This document shows, in pieces, positions 21,801 to 33,531 of a stretch of DNA of 64,000 nt. The notes below the pieces were generated by a model. That model was not told the origin of the DNA and did no database searches. It worked only from the letters and a program-made list of their open reading frames with translations. Position numbers and translations under genes: made by a program. The stretch comes from Bolinopsis microptera (taxonomy: Eukaryota > Ctenophora > Tentaculata > Lobata > Bolinopsidae), in the NCBI RefSeq assembly GCF_026151205.1, contig NC_087079.1, positions 11,708,635-11,772,634 on the forward strand, written 5' to 3'. Positions within the stretch are counted from its first letter, which is position 1; each line of letters opens with the position of its first letter.

Positions 21801-22482
21801 GTAATAGGTAAGTGCTTAGTAACCTCTTTGCTTTTATTCGAGCCTTTTATTAAATCGAAGTTACAGTTCACGAGGTTGATCCTTTGGGAGATATTAAATC
21901 CTGTTTTACTATTATTTATAAATTCTAACGTTTAACTTTAATATTAATAAGTAAGTTTGGACGCAGACTAGAAACGAGTTTAATCGACTAAGTTTTTGAT
22001 TTTGTGTACCTTTTAATTTTTATCATACAACTTTTTAATTTCAGCAAATTTTAGTTAAAGAGTAAATCAAAGTTAGCAATCATTGAACTCAATAGTTAAA
22101 AAGGTGACTGTAAAAATAGAACTAAGATTTCGATACTTTTAAATGAACTTCTAGTTCTAATGATATAATTTTAAATTATTAGATGTTTAAATTTTCCTTA
22201 TAGCTGGATCATAGTCATGTAGAAATTAGGTTAAACATTGTCATGCAGAAATTAGGTTCCATAGAAAACACAGTCACGCCTTACATTATTACAAGCTTTA
22301 AAGGGCTCGTGAGTCGTGTTAGTGTTACTAAGTTACTAGATCAACATGCTTAGCCAATCAGTCTTGTTATATTAAACTATTACTTTTGAGCTTGAAAGCA
22401 GACAAAACTTTGCTTATTTGTTTGTTTATTATTTTGTTTGTTATTAGAGAAAGAAGACAATATTACCTCTCGATTATTTCAG

Positions 22483-24066
22483 GAGAAGCTAAAAGCGCTG
22501 AAAGACCAAGAATCATCTCCCGCAGGAGCTGTTGGATCAGCACGCTGAAGAAGTACAGAGACTGGCGAACAAGCTGATAAACTCAGACAGCAGCAAAAAC
22601 TTCAAGTTAGCTTCGTGACGTCATTGACATTACCGTCGTTGTGACGTCATTTTCGATGTTGATCAAATGAATTTATTTGTATTCTAGAGATTCTATTTTA
22701 GCATTTGACAAGTAACAACTTTGGCTCTGTTTACTGTGCTGTAATGCAGTGAACGACCGGGATTCCCGGCGCCGGGGGAGGTGTTTATTCCCGGCCCCGG
22801 CCAATTTTGAGTTTTTGGCCGGGAATTATAGATTAAAAAGTCACATAAGAACATAAAAACTACTGTCTTATTTGACCCACAATTCATACTTACATTTACA
22901 ACTTATCTTATATTGGTAAGGGATCAATTAGCCGAAGTTAAAATGGAAAGTGCCAGTTTTACTTTAAGGTCTGAAGCACTGAGCGTGAAAAGTGATATTA
23001 AAATGGACTCTAAAAGTGCCTGTGTCTTCATACTATGGTGTTCCGCCTCACTTCTATACTACTATAATCGAGCACAGGACCGGACTTGACAAGCCCACTA
23101 AAACAAGTTGTGTAAAAAATACCACCAGTTCACGGCCCAACCACATTGTTTATTTGTACACCCAGTGAATTATTCCTTATATGGCGCGGAACATTCCTGG
23201 CCTAACGTGTGTGCCGTGTTTCTCCGCACTATCAGTTGACTGGCAGTCAACTACATGAATGGTACTGTACTCGCATTTATGTGTTACTTGTTTTTACGTG
23301 TTTGATTTAAATTGCTCGTGATTAGACACACGTTCGGTGAAAGGGGAGGGGGTAGTTTTCACTTTTCAGACTAGGGAAGGGGCAAGGAAACGTGTGATTA
23401 CTTGATTATTGATTTTTCACGTTTTAAGTTAATCTCGACACGTGTTCAGTAATTATATGTTTTATAAATACCCTACTGTTTACACTTTTTAAATCCCTTT
23501 AAAGCCAACAATATAATCCACAAAACAGACTCCTGGCACTAATTTCAGGATCTAACGGCCAAATAATGTGTTTTATAAATACCCTACTATTTAAACTTTT
23601 TAAAACCACTTTAAAGCCAGCAATATAATCCACAAAACTGACTCTTGGCACTCATTTCAGTAGTTATGGTAGGCGATGCACCAGTTGACATAATTCTAAG
23701 AATGACTGTAACTGCGTACTGATCTCAAACTCGAAGTAACATCCCCAAGATGAACTACTATTTTTTAATCGTGCATGAGAAACTAAAGTATTATGATAGG
23801 GGGCTTTTTAAAAAGTTACTGACATGACGCTGGTCCTCACTTTTTGGAGTCTCTACTCCCTCATTTCCAGGTTAGTGCACTATTAGTGGGGAGGAGGTGT
23901 ATTAACTTTATCAGTCACGTAACCTCATAACACTCCCCATCACGGGTAACTTGTAATGGTAAAGTTGTCATGGTAACAGAAATGTGTTTTCAGGCTGAAC
24001 AGGAAGCTGTACAACAACCGGTCTGACAAGTTACAAGTGGTGGACCTACATCATCTAGATGTACAG
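22483..24066 (+). CDS. Possible fragment of an Smr-domain protein gene (two exons)
   Basis: Exon B (23994-24066, acceptor gttttcag, donor TACAG|gttcgt) encodes NRKLYNNRSDKLQVVDLHHL followed by DVQ, resembling the DLHGLxV start of Smr domains. Exon A would end at 22605 (AACTTCAA|gttagc) and encode LLDQHAEEVQRLANKL, in phase with exon B. From acceptor atttcag (22482) the exon A frame needs one base shift near 22520, so either exon A starts at 22526 or there is a frameshift. No following exon with the Smr GxG motif was found before the retroelement remnant at 24.36 kb. It may be a pseudogene; recognition rests on a short motif. Confidence 0.3.
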
Positions 24067-24356
24067 GTTCGTTCATTTACTGATTGATAGCTATTTTAAT
24101 GAACTTATTTGTTTAGATTTATGACGTGTTTCTCAATTGACAATTTTATACCCTCGAGATAATACAAAATTCTATGAAGGATACATTTTTAATGTTCAAT
24201 TACATAAATGACAAACTTAAGTTGACTAAATCGCTGCCTGTATTTAGATTATTTAAAAAAATCAATTTGGTGTGACCACAGTACCATAAGTCGCACTGAG
24301 CATAAAACCTGTGAGCGAATCACCATACTTAAAGAGTGTGTGCCAGCTCATGTCCG

Positions 24357-25035
24357 TCTTCATAACCTCTTCCCTCCACGGCCCCATCTTGACTGCATCT
24401 CAAGAGAGCCGCATTGAACTTCCCTTTCATGCTCGAGGTTTCTTTTAACTCTCTGAAGGACCTCAGCTTGTTGTTCCCGGGCGTTCATCTTCTTCCACGG
24501 TTTCTTCCATTCTCCAAAACCAATCCTTGCCCTGCTGTACGGCTGGACCATTCCTCTCACCTCTTCACAGACTAAGTCCCTCTCAGCACAATCTAGTTCC
24601 TTGTCTGGTCTCCAAACTCTCCCTGACCTGACTTGCGGTTGAATCGCCCTTATCATGTCATCATAAAACTGCTGGTAGGACTAATGGAGTCGACATTTCT
24701 CCAGCTTCCAAGTATCGGACAGGCTGCCGATGGGCAAGGCCACACTAGATGTTTGACTAAATAAGCAGATGTTACTCAGTGTATGGCATACACCCTGCCA
24801 CTTCGTCAGAAAACTGTTGGTGTGCTGCCTCTGCTCTAATCCACCGACCCAGGAACTTGATTGGCTTTTCCGCTACGTTTGGAATCACATCTCCCCCTAG
24901 ACTCAGACGTTCTTCGACGCCTCCACTTCCACTGTTCTCTTCATACCATTTTACTACTACCCCCCTCTTCATAACCAGGGCTCTTGACTTGGAGGATTTC
25001 AACTGGATTCTGGAAACGTGACCAGTCCACATATC
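24357..25035 (-). mobile_element. Degraded non-LTR retrotransposon RT fragment
   Basis: Two ORF pieces on the minus strand (25032-24772 and 24656-24360) encode KSSKSRALVMKRG, IPNVAEKPIKFLGRW and SLEMQSRWGRGG. These are recognisable parts of a LINE RT-downstream region, now separated by stops and shifts. It is likely the same broad family as the remnant at 19.1-19.3 kb. Confidence 0.6.
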
Positions 25036-25894
25036 TCTTAAATATATTGAGCAGGGTTTTCATATCCTTCATCCGGGCACATGTCAAACAACTGGATGGA
25101 TAACATCATTAATCATACGGCACTAATTGTTGATATAATCTGACCCCCTAATAATTGGGGTTCCCCTTTGTCGTGCTAGCCCTTAAATGGGTCATAACTT
25201 GGCCAAATTGTGTAATCAACTTGAAATTTGCTGGCCTTAGGAACGATCCTTCGGCTTCTTGTAAAGCTCTTCCTTGAAAGTGCTGGTTTACATTGTAATG
25301 CAGGTAATGCCGAAGTAAAATAACAAAGGTGGTCGACTCATTCGATGGCCTTATTGCGTCGCAACGAATCCTCATAAGATAAGATAAGATAAGAAGAAAT
25401 GTGTCTGTCAACTTTGGAGTTCCTAGTATAACGTGTTGTCATTTTATGGCGACAATAATTAAAACTAAAAGGAGAGTGACGTGCCACACCCTCTGAAATC
25501 AATGAAATTTGGCGAAACTTTCAGAAATACTAAGTTTGACCCACATGTGAAGGTCGCTAAACTAAATGTAATATTTCAGGTATAAATTCTACTAGTACGA
25601 TTCGATGCTGTGGAAGAGGTTGAAGTTGACGTTTAAGCAGTCACCCTGCCGAACAAGAAATCAGTCAGGCAAAGAGGCTAGGTTGACTAGAAACTCAATC
25701 ACTGTATCCGTGAAACTTGCTGGAAGCTATGTGAGTTATTTTACCTCCTTATTTCAAATGACCTCCAAACCAATTACATTGAAGAGGTGAAGAAACCATT
25801 AATATTTACTGAATTAAATGCGACTATAAAACCGAAATAGTAATACACTACTGACTACAAAGAAACATCTTACATGGGGCCAGGCTCATATAAG
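25036..25894. other. Non-coding stretch, nothing recognised
   Basis: Only short ORFs without recognisable domains; short GATAA repeat near 25376-25391. Confidence 0.4.
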
Positions 25895-25957
25895 TGTTCA
25901 TATGTTAGTGTTCATAGCCGTTGAAAATATGGCGGAATGACAGGCTGAATGTGGCCC
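25895..25957. repeat. Dispersed repeat, copy 2 (partial)
   Basis: ATGGCGGAATGACAGGCTGA matches the reverse of the 1377-1432 copy. Confidence 0.5.
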
Positions 25958-26107
25958 AGTAGAAGAAAAAAACATTATAATTCTTTCCGACCATAATAGA
26001 AATACAATTAAACTAGAATGAAACAAAGAGTATTAAATTTTTAAATTAGTCGAGTCAACCAAATTTCACAGAGAAGCTGGACATTTATACGACAATTTAA
26101 ACGCAAT

Positions 26108-26178
26108 GTGTATGCGCCGTGATCAATGGTCACGGCGCATAACCATTGCGCCGTGACCGTTGATCACGGCGCATAACC
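26108..26178. repeat. Compound GC-rich palindrome
   Basis: Two arms of about 31 bp (TATGCGCCGTGATCAAYGGT...CACGGCGCA) in inverted orientation separated by a few bases. Each arm is itself a near palindrome around GATCAATGGTCACGGCGC. It could extrude as a cruciform. Confidence 0.75.
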
Positions 26179-27344
26179 CGTAAGATGCTGCGCACATTTT
26201 TGATTTTAAAATGGCGGGAACACATTTCAACTGCCATTGTTATACGATACATTGAAGTGCATAGTGAAGTGTGTGGTCTGATAGTAGACAGAGGATTTAT
26301 TTGGAACATTTCCGGTGCCTTAAACTGTTCTCCACTGTGCACTGCACACGGACTATTTGATCGCTTAAACGAAGCGCACACATATTCATTATTGTTTTCT
26401 TTTTACATAATTGATAATATCTCTAATATATTTTCAGGAGTATCGGTCATCAGACACTAAAGAGGACCAATTATTCTATGTTCTACATCTTCAATGATTA
26501 ATAAAGATCTCGGATTGCTCCTACTAATGCATGATGTGTTAAAATGAAAGAGAAAGAGAAACCACTCATTTATGATTTACTTTTAGTATTATGTCTGAAC
26601 AATGATGAATGATATTGAAGTTGATCTTAAAAACTGTCTATGAACCCTTGCTAAATGATTTTGGAAGGTGTTAGGGCTAAATATACCTGTAGACATCACT
26701 TTCAGTGATTTTTATGAAATTAATGATTTGTATATATTTTGGGACTAAAATAAGCGCAAGACCTTCGACGTTCCTACTCCTATTGTTATTTTAATCAAGC
26801 AAATATTCAAAAAAAATTTATACTGTCGTATAAATAAAATACTTAGTAATCGGATAGGGCTTTGAAAAATTGAGTATTACAATTACCAAGCTAAAATATA
26901 TAATGTTGAACTCAAAAATGTTCATGCGTTGGTGGAGAAATATTCAATTCTGTGCGTAGTTTTTTGTCACATCTATGGCAAATTTTAACCAATTTTGTTC
27001 ATTCTTTCATAATACTATTTAGTAGACAAATTACTTTCGAACTGTGTCCATATTATTTATTCAAATCTAAAACAAATTCCTTAATTTGGCTTCAAAATTG
27101 TTTAAATCTGAATACGAGCTAATTACGACGCATACCGGTCACGGCACTGCGCGCGGCAGTGATTGTGGCTTTCGCTTGATGGATATTACTTTGCAGGTTT
27201 ACAACCTACCAGGACGCGCGCCGAGTTGTATACATTGTCGTTTCACTACGTATCGTGGCGAAAGTTAACCGAGCGTGCTAAATCACTCTACAGTCGATCT
27301 TCGAGATTGTTCTAAAAGGGCCCCCGACAGTTGAAACCAACTTC
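26179..27344. other. Non-coding stretch, nothing recognised
   Basis: No supported exon. 27196-27230 carries the word TTTACAACCTACCAGGACGC, also present in the right arm of the element ending at 28145. Confidence 0.4.
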
Positions 27345-27762
27345 ATTCGATGTATTTTCGGACGCTGATTCCGAATCACCCCCCATGACATAGGGTTAAA
27401 ATTTGTAGCGCGATGCACTACTGGGTCGCGCGCGCATCCAATAATGCTTCTCGCAACCACAGATCTTAAGCATATCGGCGAGATGCGAAGGATTGACACC
27501 GTCAATCAAGGTTAAAATGCTCCTGTGACGAGATATTGGCGAAAAACTGTTTCGATCACGTGATATGACCGTATAAGGAAGTTAGTCTAATATCTAGTTA
27601 GGGTTAGGGTATCAGCATATGCTTTTGTTAAGGATTGGGTTAGGTGTTAGGGTTGAGATCAGATTAGAGGGTTAGGGTTTCGAATAATCGTTCAGGACCA
27701 GCTAGAGAAGGGGTTGAAAAAGTCACGTGACAGTCGAGTGTAGAGTGATTAATCATCATCCT
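27345..27762. repeat. Dispersed repeat with GACGCTGATTCCGAATC and CACGTGA motifs
   Basis: The first part matches 921-976 (GACGCTGATTCCGAATC). 27490-27762 is the inverted partner of 21540-21800, including a few GGGTTAGG words. Non-coding. Confidence 0.6.
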
Positions 27763-27765
27763 AAG

Positions 27766-28145
27766 TTAACGGGTGATATTCGCATTTCGTAAAATATTTG
27801 TTTAAAGACCGTCAAAGAGTCCAACTCGGCACGCGTCTTGGTAGGTTATATAAACCTACACGGCGAAAGCCACGATACAGCCGCGTACTCATTGCTCGTG
27901 CGCGACATGCAGGTCCAAGGTCTACAACGTGTGACAAGCATATTTTCACGCTACGTCTTGTGGTGATTCGGAATCAGCGTCCAAAATACACCGATTTAAA
28001 TTACTTCCATACCCTCACTAGTCTATGTTAAATAAGCCTGAGGGTAGGTAGTTTGTAGGTTTACAACCTACCAGGACGCGCGCCGAGTTGGACTCGTCGA
28101 CGGTCCTGTATATGGAACAGATATTTTACGAGTATCACCCGTTAA
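27766..28145. mobile_element. MITE-like element with long terminal inverted repeats
   Basis: The left arm TTAACGGGTGATATTCG...GTAAAATATTTG...AGTCCAACTCGGC...GGTAGGTTATATAAACCTAC is matched by the reverse complement of the right arm (28045-28145) with few differences, giving about 95-bp TIRs around 190 bp. No ORF. Target duplication not clear. Confidence 0.65.
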
Positions 28146-28695
28146 GACTTTTACAGCTACTTTTGCTCCAAAAGCCGCGCACCATCAAATATGGCACCTA
28201 GGCGAATCTCACTGATCTTTCCAAAAAGGTATGACAAATTTGGTACTGTGAAAATTCTCACAGTCTCTAGAAAACAGTGGTACAAAAATTTTTAAAATCC
28301 GAGCAAGTTTATTTTTATCGTGCACCCCCTACTGAGTGAGGGTCATAGACTGTAGCCTGCCACGTGACCATTAATGCGATATAACAGATAATTAATGCTA
28401 ATTAGATGATTTTCGGAAAAATCATGAGCAAGCGATTATGTAGTACGGAAACAACACCATACGTGTTGCATGTTGCATGTTGAGACCATTAACAAAGTAG
28501 ACAAGAAATCGAAAATCATACAACAAAATAGTGGGTGGATCAGAATTGTATTACAAAATCTCTCAAATAAATACTATACTCGGCACAGTGTTTCAGTGGC
28601 TGAAGGACTAACACAAGCTACCAATGGAGGTTTAATATGCTTCAGGTTGCATCACTACATAAGTACTACATCACTATTGACTATGATAAATAATA

Positions 28696-28696
<1 letters not shown>

Positions 28697-28730
<34 letters not shown>
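28697..28730. repeat. Poly-G tract (34 G)
   Basis: Homopolymer of 34 G on the plus strand in AT-rich surroundings. Confidence 0.9.
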
Positions 28731-28731
<1 letters not shown>

Positions 28732-28997
28732 GACTACGTGATATGTGAACCTTGTATAAGAACCTGTCGAGTGACAAAAACTTGTTTTCTTAATTTATGT
28801 GACGTTGCTTGCTATTTAACATTCCGAATCAAATGTTATCCTTATAATAAATTAACAGACTGAATAGAAGATATTATAGATAGTCTTATGACAACAATAT
28901 TAGAATTACAAAATTCACTTTGTGAATAAACTTAAAATAGTACAAAATTACAATCTCATGACATCAGTTAAGTGGGACCCCCTCCCCCCATCAGTAA

Positions 28998-29020
28998 GGG
29001 GGGGGGGGGGGGGGGGGGGG
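28998..29020. repeat. Poly-G tract (23 G)
   Basis: Homopolymer bracketed by CCCCATCAGT words on both sides (about 28988 and 29024). Confidence 0.9.
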
Positions 29021-29211
29021 CAACCCCATCAGTTATTAGACATCCCCGGTCCGACAACAAATCCACCGTAAAATAAAGGAAACCAGTCTTTCTCATCCAT
29101 ACCACTTAATAATGTCACTGATAGTGATTTGACTTGACGATAACATTATACACTCATCTCGTCGACTGAAATGGAGATGAGTTAAATAGAGACAGTTTTA
29201 ACAACGGATAG

Positions 29212-29347
29212 TAGTAGTGTAGTAGTGTAGTAGTGTAGTAGTGTAGTAGTGTAGTAGTGTAGTAGTGTAGTAGTGTAGTAGTGTAGTAGTGTAGTAGTGT
29301 AGTAGTGTAGTAGTGTAGTAGTGTAGTAGTGTAGTAGTGTAGTAGTG
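29212..29347. repeat. 8-bp GTAGTAGT tandem repeat
   Basis: About 17 units of TAGTAGTG. Confidence 0.95.
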
Positions 29348-29363
29348 GGGGGTACACTACCTC

Positions 29364-30418
29364 CAGGGGTGGGCGACAATTGACCCCCCGACAATTGACC
29401 CCCCGACAATTGACCCCCGACAATTGACCCCCCGACAATTGACCCCCCGACAATTGACCCCCGAAAATATAATTTAATACAATTAACCCTGACCCTGACC
29501 CTGACCCTGACCCTGACCCTGACCCATGACCCTGACCCAGGAACAGCTGTCCCTGACCCTAACCCTAACCCCAACCCTAACCCTAACGTTAACCCTAACC
29601 CTAACCCTAACCCTAACCCTAACCCTAACCCTAACCCTAACCCTAACCCTAACCCGATTAATTTACCCCAGTTTAATTACAATTGTCGGGGGTCAATTGT
29701 CGGGGGGTCAATTGTCGGGGGGTCAATTGTCGGGGGGTCAATTGTCGGGGGGTCAATTGTCGTACTAAGCCCTAGATTTCGCGACAATTGACCCCAGTGT
29801 AATTACATAGAGGGTCAATTGTCGGGGGGTCAATTGTCGGGGGGTTAATTGTCGGGGGGTCAATTGTCGGGGGGTCAATTGTCGTACTAAACCCTAGATT
29901 TCGCGACAATTGACCCCAGTGTAATTACATAGGGGGTCAATTGTCGGGGGGTCAATTGTCGGGGGGTCAATTGTCGGGGGGTCAATTGACCCCCCGACAA
30001 TTGACCCCCCGACAATTGACCCCCCGACAATTGACCCCCGACAATTGACCCCCCGACAATTGACCCCCCGACAATTGACCCCCGAAAATATAATTTAATA
30101 CAATTAACCCTGACCCTGACCCTGACCCTGACCCTGACCCTGACCCTGACCCTGACCCTGACCCTGGCCCTGACCCTGACCCTGACCCTGACCCTGACCC
30201 TGACCCATGACCCTGACCCAGGAACAGCTGTCCCTGACCCTAACCCTAACCCCAACCCTAACCCTAAGCCTAACCCTAACCCTAACCCTAACCCTAACGT
30301 TAACCCTAACCCTAACCCTAACCCTAACCCTAACCCTAACCCTAACCCTAACCCTAACCCTAACCCTAACCCTAACCCTAACCCGATTAATTTACCCCAG
30401 TTTAATTACAATTGTCGG
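29364..30418. repeat. Composite telomere-like and 15-bp G-rich repeat modules
   Basis: Order: inverted 15-bp array (GACAATTGACCCCCC), CCCTGA repeats (about 29488-29533), CCCTAA repeats (about 29557-29655), forward 15-bp arrays (GTCAATTGTCGGGGG) with spacer GTACTAARCCCTAGATTTCG, a palindromic switch near 29990 (GGGGGTCAATTGACCCCC), then again inverted 15-bp array, CCCTGA (about 30106-30206), CCCTAA (about 30240-30386) and CAATTGTCGGGGG. The module occurs twice in tandem before the LINE insertion. Confidence 0.92.
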
Positions 30419-30507
30419 GGGTACCTACCTTGGGTACCTTGGGTTCGTTTCGGGCCAGCACGCCCAGGCCAAGACATCTTGCGTCTCCACCACCGGTGTC
30501 TCCGTTA

Positions 30508-33471
30508 TCATGTCTTGCTCACAGCCCATTCCAAGATTGAATTGCCGTTAGCCGCTGTATATCCAGGGGTAGGAGGGGTGTCGGGGACGGTATGAAGAAA
30601 GCGATCAAGTGCTGCCTTGAATTTTGGCAAGGTTGGGATAGACTTGATGTCGTGAGGCACAGCGTTATACAAAGCAGAAGCCACTGAAGGGAAAGAGTGG
30701 AACCTCATGGTATTGGTGCTTTTGTATTTTGATCCGCCAAGAGGACGAAGACATGTAACTCCTCTTCTTTGAGAGTGCTGGAAAGTAATGTTTACACTGT
30801 TGGGAATCTCACCGTAGTAAATTTTCCAGACAAGGATGATCATGTACCTCTCGCGGCGGCGCTGTAGGGAGTAGAGATCAAGCTGCTTCAGGCGCTCCCA
30901 GTAGCTAAGATGCTTGTATCCTGCTATTTTTGCAGTGAATGAGCGTTGGATCGACTCAATCATGATTATGTCACACTGCAGGTGAGGCGACCAGAGAGCA
31001 CAGCAATACTCGGTAATTGAGCGGACGTATGTCTTGAAGAGCATCATCATCGTGTCTTTGTCTCTGGTAGAGAAAGTTCTCAGTACCCATCCAGCTTTGC
31101 TCGCTGCCTCAGAGGACTTTCTTGTGATGTGTTGACGCCAGGAGAGATCACTGTCAACATACACACCGAGATCTTTCACGACATCATCAGAAGATATCGA
31201 TGCACCAGATGGTAAAATGTAGGGTTTCTTTAGCTCAGGGTTCTTACCATGCTGGAGAAGTTGGAACTTACTTTCGTTTAGCTCCATGTTGTTTGCTACT
31301 GCCCATTGCACTACTGCACAGAGATCTTCCTGGAGACATTTGCAGTCGGACGGGGAGCTGATGTTTTTGTGGAGCTTGGAGTCATCAGCGAACACTTTTA
31401 CTTTGCAATGTTTTACAACTTGGAACAGGTCGTTGATATACAAAATAAATAGCAGTGGGCCTAACACAGTGCCCTGTGGTACCCCACTTAGCACCATTAT
31501 GACGAGAGATTCAATACCATCTACAACGACATGTTGGGTTCTTCCACTGAGGAAACTCTCCAGCCAACGGTGGGCGTTGCCCTGGATGCCGTACATATGG
31601 AGCTTCTTCAAAAGTATAGCGTGATCTACCTTATCGAAGGCTTTGCTGAAATCAAGATACAGAATATCAGCATTTTCGTCACCGTCTAAGTCATCCATGA
31701 TGTCTTGGACGTGGTGAAGAAGTTGAGTAAGACAGCTTCTTCCAGCTTGAAAGCCGTGTTGATCGTGATTGATTATGTCTTGAGCTACAATGTAGTCAAC
31801 CAGCTTAGCGCGGACGACCCTCTCGAACATCTTTATGAGGTTGGATGTTAGAGATACCGGTCGATAGTTGGCAGCAATCGACCTTTTCCCCTTTTTAAAA
31901 AGGGGGATAATACTCTGTTTCTTGAATTTTGTAGCTATTTCACCAGAGCTTACCGAAGCTTTCCAAAGCTTGGTTATCACAGGAGCTAGGACAATTCCGC
32001 ATTCCTTGAGGATTAGGACTGGGAACTTGTCAGGTCCGACTGCTGAGAAACGATTCATCGCTTTGATGGCGTCGAGGATATCTTGCTCATTAAAGTCGAT
32101 GTCTGTGATAGAATGAGGTTGCTCAATGACCTTGGACGTCCGGACTTCGGCTAGATTTGCCTTTTTGGGGTCACTGAAAGCACTCGCATATTGATCCTGT
32201 AAGATATTACCCATAGTGGCTGGATCAGACTGGAGCTTGTCATCACTATCCAATAGGGGTCCGACAGATGCAGCAGGGGTTTTAAACCTCTTTGCGAAGG
32301 TATAAAACGCCTTAGGATTAGTCTTGATCTTACTAAGAGCAACAAGTTCTTCTCTGGCTCGCTGCTGTTTAATGTCCGCTTTAAGGAGCATCTCGACAGC
32401 AGCCCTCTCTTCATCCAGCTTGCGAAGCTTGACATTGTTGCGAGGCGGAGAAGGGCCACAAAATCTGTATTTGATACAGTTGATCCTGGCATTAAGGCGC
32501 TTTTTCTTTCTAAGGAGAGCCACCCTTGACCTCGGGATTTTTGAAGATGCTGCGGCTTGACGATTGTGGCTATGTGAAGGTGCGTGTTTCTTGCAGATCT
32601 GCACAAGGATCCCTTCAAACATATCCCATGCAGCATCTTGGCTAGTTGAAGGGTTGGTTACTGTCGACCAGTCTACAGTAGTGAGTTCCTTGTTGATCAA
32701 GGCCCAGTCAGCAGCATTGAAGTTGATGTCATCAAGTGCTGTGGCAGGACTACTGTTTCCTTGCTGGTTGCTCAAGTAGGAACTGCGGGTGGAGGAGAGT
32801 ACAGGTCACTATGTCGTGGTCTGATTTCTCCGTCTTTGACACTGATAGACCGTGGATTAAGTCGGTGTTGTTGGAGAGGATCAGGTCAAGGATGTTTTGG
32901 TCCTTCCTAGTGGGTTCGTCGACTAGCTGCTCTAGGAAGTTTGAAGATATGAACTCCATAAAGGCTAGTCCCGAGTTCGTGTCGGAAGCCGATTTGCTGG
33001 AGTTTGGTTTGATCGACTTACTGGACCAGTCTACAAACGGCAAATTAAAGTCACCTGCAATGTAGAGTTCAGGAGAACCAGGGAGGTGGTCTATAAAGTC
33101 TTGAATCGCACTCAGACAGTCATCAAATTTGTCGAATGGTGCCTGTGGTGGGCGGTACACGCCAACAAGGAGAAAGTTACTGCTAGCGATGTGAACCATT
33201 GCAACTTCACAATAGGAGTTAGAGTATACTTTTATCGTGTCAGCAGGTAAAGAGTGGTGTAGGTAGATAGCTACACCGCCTTGAGCACGTTTGTCTCGGT
33301 CAGCTCTGATGGTACTGTAGCCAGGGCCGGGATACACGTCTCTGCTTCAACATGGTATGGCTTCAGATGAGTCTCCGTCAGAATAAAGAAGGGAGTGTGG
33401 AGCGGGCTGGTTGCTAAATTCTCGTGGAGAGATTTTAATTTCCATTGCTGGTTCTTTATCCCAGGATTCAT
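30508..33471 (-). pseudogene. LINE ORF2: AP endonuclease-reverse transcriptase, frame-shifted
   Basis: Endonuclease motifs are visible (FFILTETHLKP, GGVAIYLHHSLP, LVGVYRPP, IAGDFNLP, KSDHDIVTC) and RT motifs (YRPVSLTSNLIKMFE, LYLDFSKAFDKVDH, SGVPQGTVLGPLLFILYIND, VFADDSKL). The frame changes near 33330 and again near 32770, so three ORF pieces make up the protein. It acts by target-primed reverse transcription. The RT piece 32775-30508 is open for 755 codons, so the insertion is probably young. Confidence 0.88.
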
Positions 33472-33531
33472 TCCTTGTATGTTAAGATTTAAGAAGAAAT
33501 GTTGAGGAGATCGGGAGTATTGATTTGAGGT

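Noticed and set aside
29182-30551. ORFs rich in LTLTLT, VRVRVR or GGQLSGGQLS
   Set aside because: Translations of telomere-like and 15-bp tandem repeats; no start context or splice support.
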